Source: Benincasa hispida (taxonomy: Eukaryota; Streptophyta; Magnoliopsida; Cucurbitales; Cucurbitaceae). From it: DNA of 64,000 nt. Shown here piece by piece: positions 22,357-33,959 of this stretch (position 1 is its first letter; the number at the start of each line of letters is the position of its first letter). The notes beneath the pieces were generated by a model that saw only the letters and a program-made list of their open reading frames with translations, did no database searches and was not told where the DNA came from. Made by a program: the position numbers and the translations under genes. The DNA lies in contig NC_052349.1 of the NCBI RefSeq assembly GCF_009727055.1, positions 33,491,790 through 33,555,789 of the forward strand, in the 5' to 3' direction.

Positions 22357-23755
22357 TGATGCATTGTAAATGGTGATGTGATTATGGTGTGAGTTGCGGT
22401 GATGTGTTATGCATCACACATACAAGTTTTCCTAATAAGACCCAAGTATAAGCCTCACTAGGTTTCTTGGTAAGTCCAGGGTCGAACACAAAGACTACTA
22501 AGTTAATATACAATAATAAATTTGATTCTCTTGCGGTGGCGAAAACAAATAAGTTGGATGGTGTTTTGTTTAAGTATATTTCCTATGCGACGAAGTTCGA
22601 ATAAATAGTTGATGAAATCGAGAATTACAATGAGTATGCGATGAACGAGTTGAGAAGGGGTTTAACTAATACTTCCTAAGATTGCGTACAAGTTATGCGA
22701 TCATGCTACATACAAACAACAGCATGTCATCTCTTAATGCAAATGCCATAATTCCTATTTCTAGGACGCATGCGATATATACAAAAATGTCGATAGGACT
22801 TATGTCTAAGCCTCTATTCTTGTCTATGCAATGATGAATGATGCACACATACCCAAGGTGACCGCATACTATCATATCCTATTTCTAGGGTGCATGCGAT
22901 GCGTTAATAGCAATAGAACTTATGCCTAAGTTTCTATCTCTTGCTTATGCGATTCTAATCTGAATCTCTCAAGCCTAGATTCTAATCTAACTCTCTCAAG
23001 TCTAGATTCTATCTTTAGACTACTCTTTTAAGTATCCCTAAAGGATAAATAACACATATATAAGACAAGATTATCGCATAAAGTGTAAATCTTAGGTCAT
23101 GCTAGCTAAGTACTTCTCAACCTATTCAAAAATTTAGCTACTCATGGAAGTATGGAGAGATTGAACATAAGTTGAAATGAGATTTCCATTTTCTATAAAT
23201 AAAATGCTGAATACAAAATAACAATGAAATGTATGGATAAGAAGCCCAGTAGCAATGTCTTGCTTCTCGTGACTTTTTACACTGTCTTTTTCACTCCACT
23301 CAGTCCAGCTGAATGTTCTTGCTTTCGCAAGTGTTGGCTCTCCTCCCTTTGTAGTGCTTCCCGGCAATCTTTCAAGCTGTCCGAGAATGATCTCTCGGCT
23401 TCTGCACCTCTTAGCTCGTTTCTATCTTCTAATTTTAAGTATGAATATGAACAAACTAACGGCTCTCTATCTTGTATATGATCTAACTTGTTAACCATGG
23501 TGGTCTTCGGTATTTATAGAGCTCAAGGTGAAGAAGCTTTTCTCTCTAATGATTGCAATGATGGACGGTCATTAAATCTCCTACTCTGATGCGTTGATTA
23601 ATGATCACCGAAAGTTGAGTGTACTTGCTACAGTGTGGCTTTAACAGATTGTCAACTAAATTCGGATTCGACCGTCTTCAGTTTTTCGTCCCATCATGAT
23701 TTATTATGTTGTCACCTTGATGCGCAGTCTTTATGCGGCCACCTTCTTGAGCAAC
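22357..23755 (-). repeat. Ty3/gypsy solo LTR K, distal 1.4 kb (split)
   Basis: The reverse complement follows the L 5' LTR from about 24250 to its GCATCA end. The remaining first about 290 bases of this LTR lie at 34227-34515, beyond inserted element L. Joined, they give an LTR of about 1.7 kb with no internal region, bounded by CATAC repeats. The last five bases (GCAAC, 23751-23755) are the target-site duplication of L. Confidence 0.85.
23511..23521 (-). promoter_or_regulatory. TATA box of LTR K
   Basis: CTATAAATAC on the minus strand, conserved at the same place in the L and L2 LTRs. It is the probable core promoter of the element, by family logic. Confidence 0.55.
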
Positions 23756-25695
23756 TGACAACGGGCAGAAACGCACGTTATTACAACAAAAAGATGTAAA
23801 ACAATGTAGGATTGTGATGATAAAAATATGTAAAATCGTGTCCAAAAGCATTAAGTTAAGAACATTGCAATCGCATGTGCCCATCTCATTAAAGCAGCTA
23901 ATTACATATTTTGTGCAGAAAAATGTGTTGGCGCAAGGCAGAATTGCGATCCAAGAAATTCAGTGTCGGCGCAATTGTCGTGGCTCGTCAGTAATAAATC
24001 TTTAGTTAGAAATAGCATAAATTAAACTTTGTTCTATGTTATCACACACATTCCCCTTCAATTCTATTTGAAGATTTTTTCTGTCTAAAATCAAAATTCT
24101 TTTATTCGATTACCAATATATTCCCTTGTTCTGTACTTTTTTTTTTTTGTCAATTGAATTGAATCTATTACATTTTTGTTCATATTGAAATGAATCGGAA
24201 TTGAGCGCATTAGGAGAATGCGACCGCAAATCTATGCGATCGTATGCGTTCGCGAAGATCTACTCAAGAAGGTGGCAACATAGAGACGGCGCATCAAGGT
24301 GAAAGCTTAATAAATCATGATGGGGCAGAAAGCTGATGATGGTCGAATCCAAATTTAGTTGACAAGCCGTTAACAACATACTGTAGCAAGTACACTCAAC
24401 TTTTCGGTGACAATTAATCGGCGCATCAGACAGAGATTTAATGACATCCCATAATTGAAATCATTTGAGAGAAAAGCTCTTCACCCTGAAGTTCTATAAA
24501 TACTGAAGGCTACCTTCATTAAAGGAGTTCCGTTCAATTCCACTCTAGTTCAACAGTTTTAGAATTTTAGAGTTCTTTTCTGCCATATACATAGATAGCC
24601 GTAGTCTGTAATTTCTATATACTTAAAAGGCAGAGGGAAAGGTAGAGAGATGACACTGGAAGATCATTCCTGGTGAGCTCGAGAGAGTGCCAGGAAGCGT
24701 TGAGAACAGAGAGAGGGCTGACTCTTGCGAAAGAAAGAATATTCTTTTGGACAAAGTAGATAAAGATACAATGTAAAAGCCTTGGGAAGTAAGACATTGC
24801 TACTAGGCTCCCTATCCTTACTTTCCATTGTCAATCTGTATTCTGATTTCATTTATAAAATGGAAATTGCATCTCTACATCTGTTCACCCTCTTTACAAT
24901 ACGCATGAGTAACTAAACTTCTGAATGGGTTGAGAAGCACGTAGCTAGCATGACCTAAGATCTTCATTTTATGCGATCATCTTGACTTATGTATGCGTCC
25001 ATCACCCTTTTAGAGCTTCTCGAGAGAGAGTCTACAGAAAGAACCTAGACTTGAAGGAGCTAGGTTAGAATATAGGCTTGAGAAAGTCAGATTAGAACCG
25101 CATAAGCAAGAGATAGAAACTTAGAGATAAGTTCTATTTGCTAACATGCATCGAATGCACCCTAGAAATAGGTTATGGTTATATGTGGTCGCCTTGTGTA
25201 TGTGTGTATCATTCATCATCCCATAGACAAGAATAGAGGCTCAGACGTAAGTCCTATAGACATTATCGTATACATCGCATGCGTCCTAAAACTAGGAGCT
25301 ATAGCATTTGCATTGAGAGATGACCTGTTGTTGTATGTGTGTAGCATGATCGCATAACTTGAACGCAATCTTAGCAAGTGTTAGCTAAATCCATTCTCAA
25401 CCCGTTCCCTGCATACTCATTGTAACTTTCGTTGTATTAACTCTTTTCTTAATTCCACCGCATAGAATCTATACCTTAAACCAACATACCAACCAACTCA
25501 TTGTTTTATTTGTCACCGCAAAGGAATCAGAAATCACCGTTGTATACTGTCTCCGTAGTCCCTGTGTTCGACCCTAGGCTTACTAAGCAACCTAGTAGAA
25601 TTTATACTTGGATTTTGCTAGGAAAACTTGCATGCACAACGCATACATCACCATCGTAATATACACCATTATTTCATCATATTCACAATGCATCA
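23756..25695 (+). repeat. 5' LTR of element L
   Basis: About 1.94 kb, from TGACAACGGG to CACAATGCATCA. Rich in GCGATCG/GATCGCA words and containing a TATA box. It stands next to the antisense LTR K, forming a near-palindrome. The short frames inside it are not genes. Confidence 0.87.
24494..24503 (+). promoter_or_regulatory. TATA box of L 5' LTR
   Basis: CTATAAATAC, conserved in the antisense copies at 23511 and 62326. Likely start region for the element's RNA. Confidence 0.6.
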
Positions 25696-25701
25696 AGTTT
25701 T

Positions 25702-25719
25702 TGGCACCGTTGTTGGGGA
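25702..25719 (+). other. Primer binding site of element L
   Basis: TGGCACCGTTGTTGGGGA resembles the TGGCGCCGTTGCCGGGGA site common in plant OTA-type gypsy elements, with three changes. It lies six bases after the LTR end. The priming tRNA is not determined here. Confidence 0.8.
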
Positions 25720-25824
25720 CTACGGCAGTACATATTGTGCTAACAGTAACTTTTTTATTTTCTTTGCAGACATTCCATCTCTGTGCACTGCCTCTCCTTT
25801 GGTAAAGGAAGAAGCGGGTGTCGT

Positions 25825-27345
25825 ATGAGCGAAGGATAAATTCTGGAGCCCAACTACGACCCAGAGATTGAAAGAACTTTTCGGAAAAAAAGAAGAAACA
25901 ACCGCCAACAACAAGAGAGAAATCCCATCATGGCGGAGCAACCAGAAGACAAAGCATCCAATGCAAATAATATCATGGCGAACCCCATTCATGGCGAACG
26001 ACCGTAATAGGCCCATTCAGGACTATGCGTCGGCCAACCTCTATGATTTCTCACCGGGAATCATGAGGCCAGCCTTGTACGAATCGAGGTTCGAGATGAA
26101 GCCGGTGATGCTGTAGATGATTCAAATTGCATAACAGTTTAGCGGTAGGTGTGGCGAGAATTCGCATGCCCACCTCCGAACTTTTATTGAAATCTACAAT
26201 ACATTTGCATTTCCAAACATCTCCGCTGAGGACGTTTGATTAACGTTGTTCCCATTTTCGATGTGTGACCAAGCACGGAAATGGGCTTATTCTCTCGAAC
26301 AAGGGGAGATTACATCGTGGGAACAGGTAGTGGAAAAGTTCATGAAGTAGTACTTCTCTCCGACAGAGAACATAAGACGAAGGAAGCTGATCATTAAATT
26401 TGAACAAGATATCGACAAATCGCTTAGTGACGCCTGGGCGAGGTTTAAAAAACTAGTGCGAGATTGTCCGCACAATGGCTTACCAAATTGCCTACAAATG
26501 GAAATTTTCTATCATGGTTTGAACCCTGCATCGTAGAAGGCTGCCAATGCGGCAGCAGCTGGTGGTCAGCTCGACAAGACATATGACGAGGCGAAAAATA
26601 TACTTGATCTCATTTCAAAGAATCATGAAGACTGGAGAGAATGCGATCAACGACTGAGAATTAAAGATAGCGATGCAAACAATGGGGTCATCATATCCCT
26701 ATAAAACCAAATGAATGCGATGATGAATCTAATACAAGGCATCACAATCAATAGCATGGGAACGAATAAAGGGCAGGTCAACGCAATCACTCAAACAACC
26801 GCGAGTTGTGTCACCTGTGGAGAAGCGCATCCGATTGAAGAATGCCCAAGGAATCCGCAGTCAGTATGCTTCATAAAGAATAACCTTTCTCTGATACGTA
26901 CAACCCTGGGTGGAGAAACCACCCCAATTTCGCGTGGAAAAATCAACAACAAAGCTATCAACCTATGGCGCAAAAGGAAGGGCCGCCAGGATTTTTCCTG
27001 CGAATGAACGACCAAATGCAAAATCAAGCCAGTAGTTTACAGGCGCCGCAATCTTCATCTCTAGAGAGTTTACTGAAGCAATATATTGAGAAAAATGAAA
27101 CAGTACTCCAAAATCAGGTGACTTCAATCCAATATCTCAAAATTCAGATAGGACAGATTGCGGGCGAGCTCAAAAGTAGACCACAAGGAGCGTTGCCATG
27201 CTCAACAGAGCTCCCTCGCAACTCTGGGTGTACAGGAAAGGAACAATGCCTAGCAGTCTCCTTGCTAAGCGAAAAAACGACAGCGGAAGAAGGGGAAGAA
27301 CCCATCATGACCAACCCGAATGAGGTGAAACCAAGAACCCGTTGA
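25825..27345 (+). pseudogene. gag of gypsy element L
   Basis: The start ATG gives MSEG, then a stop, then LEPNYDPEIERTFR, a typical N-terminus of OTA-type gag. A frameshift near 26005 leads to RPIQDYASANLYDF. The retrotransposon-gag core follows (WAYSLEQGEITSWEQ, KFMKQYFSP, LSDAWARFKKLVRDCPHNG, GLNPASQKAANAAAGG-like) with several stops. A CCHC-like knuckle (CVTCGEAHPIEEC) is at about 26807-26850; its Cys-His spacing is one residue shorter than the usual CX2CX4HX4C. The tail (26965-27345) has SSLESLLKQYIEKNE and a coiled-coil-like QVTSIQYLKIQIGQIAGELKSRPQG. Gag would make the particle that also packages non-autonomous RNA. It is broken but complete in layout. Confidence 0.85.
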
Positions 27346-27438
27346 CAAATGATGCAAAAGAGCCCGAGAAGATGAACCCAGAAGTTGCGTCCACCTACAA
27401 GCCTCTAGAACACGAGACAGAAGAAGTATAGCTACCAC

Positions 27439-27971
27439 CATTCCTGCAAAGATTGAAAAAGAGACCGAATGATGAAGAAAAGATCGCTACAGTGGCAGTA
27501 ACACAAAGGTTAAATACTATGATCCCACCAAAAATGTGCAACCCAAGAAGCTTCACAATACCCTGCTCAATTGGAGGGGTCTACATTGGTCAAGCACTAT
27601 GCGATCTTGGGGCAAGTATAAACTTTATGCCACTATCAATTTTCAAACTATTGAATATAGGAAAACTAACGCCCACGATGGAGACTCTCCTGCTTGCGGA
27701 TAGATCCTGAGTACACCTCGAAGGAAATTTAAAGGATGTCGTGGTCTCAATTGACAAATTTATTTTACCGGCAGACTTCATCATTCTGGACCATAAAGCG
27801 GACGAAGATGCACCCATCATATTGGGACGACCATTCCTATTGACCGATCACGCTCAAATTGATGTACACAAGGGAGAAATCATGATGAACGTTAATGGGA
27901 AAAAGCTCCGGATTGAGGCAATCAAGATTCTAGAAGATCGAGAAAAGAAGAGAAAGCCGCCTTGGACGTAA
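27439..27971 (+). pseudogene. Retroviral-type aspartic protease of element L
   Basis: Opens with PPFLQRLKKRPNDEEK and continues through MCNPRSFTIPCSIGG to the active-site motif C-D-L-G-A-S at 27600-27617 (Asp codon 27603-27605), NFMPLSIFK, and the conserved IILGRPFL near 27814-27837. One in-frame stop (27708-27710) splits it. It ends KKRKPPWT followed by TAA. In autonomous relatives RT follows; here the coding frame stops and a non-coding tract begins. The minus-strand copy at 63787 ends at the same residues. Confidence 0.85.
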
Positions 27972-28340
27972 AGAGCCTAGATTGAAAGGAATAAGCGGTC
28001 CCTACGTTGTTATGCGACTCAAATCTATCAGGGACACAATCTTTTTGAAGTATCCTTGAAATCTTCAGTTCATGAACTCAAATCTACCTTTTTACATATC
28101 CGTTATAATTTCTATATCTTTTTTACGCCTTGAATCCAAAAAAAAAAAAAAAAGAAAATTTTTCTTAACTCTGTCTTTTATTTGACCCTCTCAATGTTTT
28201 TTGCAACGATCGTGGTGAACGATTACGAGGGAGCTACACGATAACCGAAGGACACGACTAGTTCGAACAGCCCTCGCAATTGAAGAAGTCGGCTCGCCGC
28301 AAAGAAAGATGCGATCACAAATGATGGGGGCAACAGAGAA

Positions 28341-28351
28341 AATTTGGGGGT
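28341..28351 (+). other. Internal polypurine-like box 1 of L
   Basis: AATTTGGGGGT, followed by TGTATC. The counterpart in L2 is at 63381-63392 on the minus strand. Confidence 0.6.
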
Positions 28352-28702
28352 TGTATCTATCCTTGATTTGGTTTATTCCAAATTTTGCACTCTCGCATCT
28401 CATTTTTAACTTTGATAATTTTATCATCGCATTCTCTTTAGTCGGCGCAATCATTAAATATGGATTACTTTAGTAAGTCACCGCATTGTTTTTCTATGCC
28501 AATTATGATTTCAATGATAAAACACATGACGCTATTTCTCATCGCATGTACTAAAATCAACTTAATTTTAGGACAGTCAATTCATGAAATATTTCTAGGA
28601 GTTAGTGGTCCACTAGCTTTCTTTCAAACTGACTTTTACGAAACCTCCTAAAACATCGCATGAATTCTTTCCATCTTCCAGCAATGAGGATATTGCTGCG
28701 TT

Positions 28703-28715
28703 TAAATTTGGAGGT
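28703..28715 (+). other. Internal polypurine-like box 2 of L
   Basis: TAAATTTGGAGGT, one base different from the consensus, followed by GCGGTATT. The counterpart in L2 is at 63021-63032. Confidence 0.55.
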
Positions 28716-28791
28716 GCGGTATTTATTTTCAACCTTGCTATTTTCAGGCATTCCAAAAAAAAAAAAATCATAACGTTGCGATCAAATCCTA

Positions 28792-28981
28792 CTCGTAGTT
28801 GGATGTCCGCATGACACCCGTGGGGGCAAGCCAAAACGAAGGTAGGAATCGTGATCAACGCATAAATAAAATGATCGCAACTCTGCTGCCAAATGGGCAT
28901 GAGTTTAGTTTGAGAAAGAGCGTCTTGCTCGTAGTTGGATGTCCACATGATAATCGTGGGGGCAAGCCAAAACGAAGGCTA
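28792..28981 (+). repeat. Tandem duplication in L 3' tract, 136-bp period
   Basis: CTCGTAGTTGGATGTCC..CATGA followed by CGTGGGGGCAAGCCAAAACG occurs at 28792 and again at 28928. L2 has only one copy (about 62900-62960), so the duplication is private to L or to its sublineage. Confidence 0.8.
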
Positions 28982-29176
28982 GGCACTCGGATCAGCACAA
29001 GGTTAAGCTTGCGGTCCCTAAATTTTAGAAATATTTTAAGAAAAGACCAGAATAGGTATTAAGGAGATTTCGGTTCATAAGATTTGAATAAGGCACCTCG
29101 AAAAATCTAGGAAAGAAAAAGGTGGTTGTCTCTCTAGAGGAAATCTTTAGTTTATGCTTGAGGACAAGCATTGTTT

Positions 29177-29190
29177 TAAATTTGGGGGTG
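29177..29190 (+). other. Polypurine tract of element L
   Basis: TAAATTTGGGGGTG directly before the LTR start TGATAACGGG. Confidence 0.8.
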
Positions 29191-29535
29191 TGATAACGGG
29201 CAGAAACACACGTTATTACAACGCAAAGATGTAAAACAATGTAGGATTGCAACAGTAAAAATATGTAAAATCGTGTCCAAAAGCATTAAGTTGAGAACAT
29301 TGCGATCGCATGCGCCCATGGCATTAAAGCAGCTAATTTACATATTTTATGCAGGAAAATGCGTTGGTGCAAGGAAAAATTGAGTTCCAAGGAATTCAGA
29401 GTCTGAGCACATTAGAAGATTGCGACCGCAAAGCTATGCGATCGTATGCGTTTGCGAAGATCTGCTCAAGAAGGTGGCCGCATAGAGACGACGCATCAAG
29501 GTGAAAGCTTAATAAATCATGATGGGATAGAAAGC
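29191..29535 (+). repeat. 3' LTR of L, first 345 bases
   Basis: Collinear with the start of the L 5' LTR (23756 onward) apart from an internal difference, ending at GATGGGATAGAAAGC where copia E begins. Confidence 0.85.
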
Positions 29536-30236
29536 AATTAGGTAAAACAATAAAGACACTTCGATCAGATCAAGGTGGAGAGTATATAGACATACGATTC
29601 CAAGACTATTTGATAGAAAATGGGATCCAATCATAACTCTCTGCACCTAGTACGCCTCAGCAGAACGGTGTATTAGAAAGAAGAAACCGAACCTTATTAG
29701 ATATGGTTCGCTCTATGATGAGCTATGCTCAATTGCCTGATTCTTTTGGGGATATGCACTTGAATCTGTTGTTCATATTTTGAACTACGTTCCCTCTAAA
29801 AGTGTTTCAGAGACACCTTATGAGCTATGGAAAGGGTGTAAAAGTAGTTTACGTCAGTTTAGAATTTGGGGTTGCCTGCACATGTATTGGTACAAAATCC
29901 CAAGAAATTGGAACATCGTTCAAAATTATGCCTATTTGTAGGTTATGCAATGGAAACAAGGGGTGGTCTGTTTTATCATCCTCAAGAAAACAAGGTATTT
30001 GTATCAACAAATGCCACATTCATAGAGGAAGACTACATTAGAAATCATCAACCACGCAGTAAAATAGTGTTGAAAGAAATTTCAAAAGACGCTACAAATA
30101 TACCTAGTTCATCTACTAAAGTAGTAGATAAAGCTAGTATTTCTGGTCAGTCATATCCTTCTCAAGAGTTAAGAGTGCCTCGACGTAGAGGGAGGGTTGT
30201 TCATCAGCCTGATCGTTACTTGGGTTTAACAGAAAC
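29536..30236 (+). pseudogene. Integrase of element E, partial
   Basis: Begins at LGKTIKTLRSDQGGEY with the second catalytic Asp; ERRNRTL around 29680 keeps the catalytic Glu. Frameshifts fall near 29755 and 29850. The C-terminal part is open from 29866 (FVGYAMETRGGLFYHPQENKVF) and ends with VPRRRGRVVHQ and RYLGLTET. Confidence 0.82.
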
Positions 30237-31149
30237 ACAAGTCGTCATACCTAATGACGGCATAGAGGATCCATCGACCTATAAACAGGCAATGAAAGAT
30301 GTGGACCGTGATCAGTGGGTCAAAGCCATGCATCTCAAAATGGAGTCTATGTACTTCAATTCTGTCTAAAAACTTGTAGATCAACCAAATGATGTAAAAC
30401 CAATTGGTTGCAAATGGATCTACAAGAGAAAACGAGATCAAGCCGGTAAAGTACAGACTTTTAAGGCTCGACTTGTGGCAAAGGGTTATACCCAGAGAGA
30501 GGGAGTAGACTATGAAGAAACTTTCTCTCCCGTTGCCATGTTAAAGTTGATAAGAATACTCTTATCCATTGTAACTTTTTATGACTATGAAATTTGGCAA
30601 ATGGATGTCAAGACAGCTTTTTTGAATGGCAATCTTGAAGAGAGTATCTATATGGTTCAACCAGAGGGGTTTATAGTTCAGGGTCAAGAACAAAAGGTTT
30701 GTAAGCTTGAGAAATCCATTTATGGATTAAAACAAGCTTAGATCCTGGAATATAAGATTTGATACTGCAAATAAATCTTATGGCTTTAAACATAATGTTA
30801 ACAAGCCTTGTGTTTATAAAAAGATCGTTAATTCTATTATAGTGTTCTTGGTTTTATATGTCGATGATATTCTGCTCATTAGGAATAATGTAGGATATCT
30901 TACTGACGTCAAGCAATGGCTAGATACACAATTCCAAATGAAAGATTTAGGAAATGCGCAATATATTCTTCGGATCCAAATTGTTCAGAATCGCAAGAAT
31001 AGGACACTAGCCATGTCTTAAGCATATTATATAGACAAAATGTTGTCTAGATATAAAATACAGAATTCCAAAAAGGGTCTGTTGCCTTTCATACATGGAA
31101 TTCATCTGTTAAAAGAACAATGTCCTGAGAACCCCAAGAGGTTGAGGAT
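30237..31149 (+). pseudogene. Reverse transcriptase of element E
   Basis: Continues in frame from integrase (YKQAMKDVDRDQ) to a stop at 30367. It is then open from 30475 to 30741 with [35 protein letters not shown] and YGLKQA. Two bases are lost at about 30740, shifting the frame. YVDD is intact at 30856-30867. It is the least damaged RT in the window, but it still has about three lesions. Confidence 0.85.
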
Positions 31150-31794
31150 ATGAGAAATATTCCCTATGCCTCTACAGTTGGAAGCCTGATGTATGCAATG
31201 TTATGTACTATACCTGACATATGCTACTCAGTAGGGATCATCAGTAGATACCAGTCTAATCCTGGACGTGATCATTGGACTACCGTTAAGAACATCTTAA
31301 AGTATCTCAGGAGAACTAGGGACTACATGCTCGTGTATAGTGCTAAGGATCTGATCCTTACTGGATACACTGACTCTGATTTCCAAACTGGTAAAGCTGC
31401 TAGGAAGTCTACATTTGGATCAGTGTTCACTCTTAACGGAGGAGCAGTAGTATGGAAAAGCATAAAACAGACTTGTATAGCTGACTCCACAATGGAAGCT
31501 GAATACGTAGCTGCTTGTGAAGCAGCAAAAGAAGCAGTATGGCTGAGGAAATTCTTGACAGATTTGGAAGTTGTTCCAAATATGCATCTACCCATCACTT
31601 TGTATTGTGACAACAGCGGTGCAATTGAAAATTCAAAAGAACCTCGAAGCCATAAACGGGGAAATCACATCGAATGCAAGTACCACCTTATCCGAGAAAT
31701 CATACACCATGGTGACGTTGTAGTGACCCAGATACCTTCTGAGCAAAACATTGCTGATCCTTTTACAAAAACCCTCACGGCTAAAGTTTTTTAG
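31150..31794 (+). pseudogene. RNase H of element E, intact domain in a dead element
   Basis: A 214-codon open stretch spanning the linker (VGSLMYAMLC) and the whole RNase H: TDSDF with the first Asp, MEAEYVA with the Glu, YCDNSGA with the next Asp, and the ADPFTKTL tail. Length and motifs fit a complete copia RNase H that would remove template RNA during cDNA synthesis. It is part of a polyprotein and has no start of its own; the ATG is internal. Confidence 0.88.
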
Positions 31795-31977
31795 TGTCAC
31801 CTACAGAGTTTAGGTCTACGGTGTTTCTAAACTAGGACAAGTGGGAGATTATGTTGGGCGTGAATGCCCTAGTTTATTGTATTCATATGTTTATTGTACT
31901 CATATGTAATAATAATTTCTCACAGTTAAATTCAGCATCGTTTGATCCTACTAGGAGTTTTAATCCAAGTGGGAGTT
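31795..31977 (+). other. 3' tail of E with two polypurine-like tracts
   Basis: AAGTGGGAG occurs near 31839, followed by TTATGTTGGG (like the start of a copia LTR), and again near 31967 right before the real LTR start. The first may be an ancestral LTR border now internal. Confidence 0.65.
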
Positions 31978-33959
31978 TGTTGGATTTTATGTCCTAAAAC
32001 TCGTAGTTTTTAATATCATATTCTTGTTCAATAAAGCTGTTATTGAAAATCTTTAGTAAATTTAAATTCTATATTCATGAATCCAATAAACTAAGGATCC
32101 GAAGCTATTAAGTTTAAGTTTGAACTTTATGTAGTGACATAAATGTGGATCAAGTTCAAATATATAGCCAAAATGGTATATAGTATATGAATAAGGTTGG
32201 GCGCCTTATTCTGGGGACACTATGGATGTGGCCGATTTTGTAGTTAGTATAAACGATGTGATCCTAAACCGTTGATGTGGAGACATGAAAATGGAGACAT
32301 CCTATGTAAAGAGTTTACATAAGACTGAACCATGAAATAGTCACTTTTTACATTCTAAACGTCGTTTAATGTATAAAACTGACTATTTCGTTAATTGATG
32401 ACCTAGGTAACTTAATCTTAATCCTGAGCTAACTATGAACTCCTGTTCACTCAAAATTATCCTTAAATCTGCATAGATGAGGGCAGCTCATTATCGCTGG
32501 CCCAATAAACCTCCCATTTCAGGGGTAAGATCAGGTGGATAGCTGGGATTATAAGGTACAAGACGGAATTCACTCCTACCCGTTATAAGGATAGTAGATA
32601 GGTTGTTTCCTTTAGTACTGAATCCAGGTCTTGAACAAGGGGCCCCACCCTCTCCTTGGCCCGAGAGGTGTTCAGTTTATAGGTTGGACCTTAAACCAAT
32701 TGTTCATTGGAGGATTAGTGGAACTTAAGAAATAAGATGTAGTCTCAGGGGTAAAACGGTTTATATGACCCAGCCAAGATTACGAACAACCTGTGAAGGA
32801 TTAGCTTACTAATCATGGTTATATCATATGGACACAAATATATCTATAGTGAGGGGAGTGCAACTATGGGACTATAGTGGAATGACCCGTGAGTTAACGA
32901 ATGTTGATTAGCTCCATCTAAAGAGTTTAGCCAGCTAATCTCGGATCATTGGAGCCCATGATCTATAGGTCCATTAGGATCCCCTACTAGCTCATATGGG
33001 ATAAACTTAGAACAGTACGATAGAATAATTCGAATTGTTCGAATTAGGTGAAGAGAGAGAAACCGACAAGTATATGTGATATAGTGGTCAGTTTTTCAAT
33101 TTAGAGATACAGCTTTAATATTTAAATTTGATTTAAATATCAAGAATATGAATACGTTCATATTCGAAAGCTCGAAAATAATGGAAATGGTCAAAGATGT
33201 AAAAAGTCAGAGTTAACTTTTAACTTTGAAAAGTCAAACTTTGACCAACCTTATATTCAAATGTGATTTGAATTTCGAGAAAATGAATGCGGATTCATGA
33301 TCGGGAGGTTAAAATTAGTCAACACGGACAAAATTATAAAAAGTCAAAATGTTGACTTTTCGGTCAAAGTTTAACTTTGACAAAATGACTATTTTGCCCT
33401 TTGACTAAAGTTAGTGGGAAAATCCAAATTTTTGTTGGATAATTCCACTAACAAGATAGTGGGCTAGGTGTTGGCTTATAGTGGAGACATCAAGCCCACT
33501 TAGATAGTGGATTTTGAGGTGTTGGGTTTTTATGAATTTATTTCATACAATTTTGCATGGCTTTTTTTCTATAAATTTGGGCTTTCATTTTGCATATAAG
33601 ACTTTTGGACATTTTGCCAAAATTGGTTTCTAAATTTGGGCTGGAAAAAATCACCATTTTTTGAGAAAAATTCAAAACCCAAACCCAACCAAAAAATCCT
33701 TCTTCTATTTCCATCTCTTTCTCTCTCTTGGATTCTTCATCCATCGGGTCCCATAACCCGGTTCTGAGTCCAGATGATAGTAGGTTAGCTCTAATCATTG
33801 TCCAGTTCGTGTTTGAGTGGAGATAGAAGAGTTTCGGGAGCTTCAAAGGTAATATTTCAAAAAAACCCTAATTAATTAATTTAGAGTTGTATGTTTAATT
33901 TGTGCAATTAGAGTAAAATTGATCCTCATTTCTGCTGCGCATGCCTATTTTTTTTTACA
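31978..33959 (+). repeat. 3' LTR of element E (family 1, diverged)
   Basis: About 1.98 kb, starting TGTTGGATTTTATGTCC as in LTRs A and I and ending ..TTTTACA. The middle contains repeated GTCAA/TTTGAC words not obvious in A. The right flank is L LTR. Confidence 0.8.

Larger units (their letters stand above)
27972..29190 (+). other. 3' non-coding tract of element L
   Basis: About 1.2 kb without a credible frame, between the protease stop and the LTR. It holds an A-run (28139-28154), two further polypurine-like boxes, a 136-bp tandem duplication and the conserved TGAGGACAAGCA near 29158 that precedes the polypurine tract in many plant gypsy elements. The minus-strand copy has a tract of nearly the same length (62571-63786). 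Confidence 0.75.
29536..33959 (+). mobile_element. Ty1/copia element E, 5'-truncated, in the 3' LTR of L
   Basis: The sequence begins inside the integrase core, continues through RT and RNase H to two polypurine-like tracts and a full 3' LTR (TGTTGGA...TTTACA). On both sides lies the same sense LTR of L, but about 1.1 kb of that LTR is missing. This fits insertion of a full E followed by one deletion that removed part of the LTR and the 5' half of E. Confidence 0.82.

Noticed and set aside
28799..29062. 87-codon frame in the 3' tract of L
   Set aside because: Not conserved in L2 and created largely by the 136-bp duplication.
33538..33846. 102-codon minus-strand frame
   Set aside because: It lies within the E LTR, antisense, and has no recognisable features.
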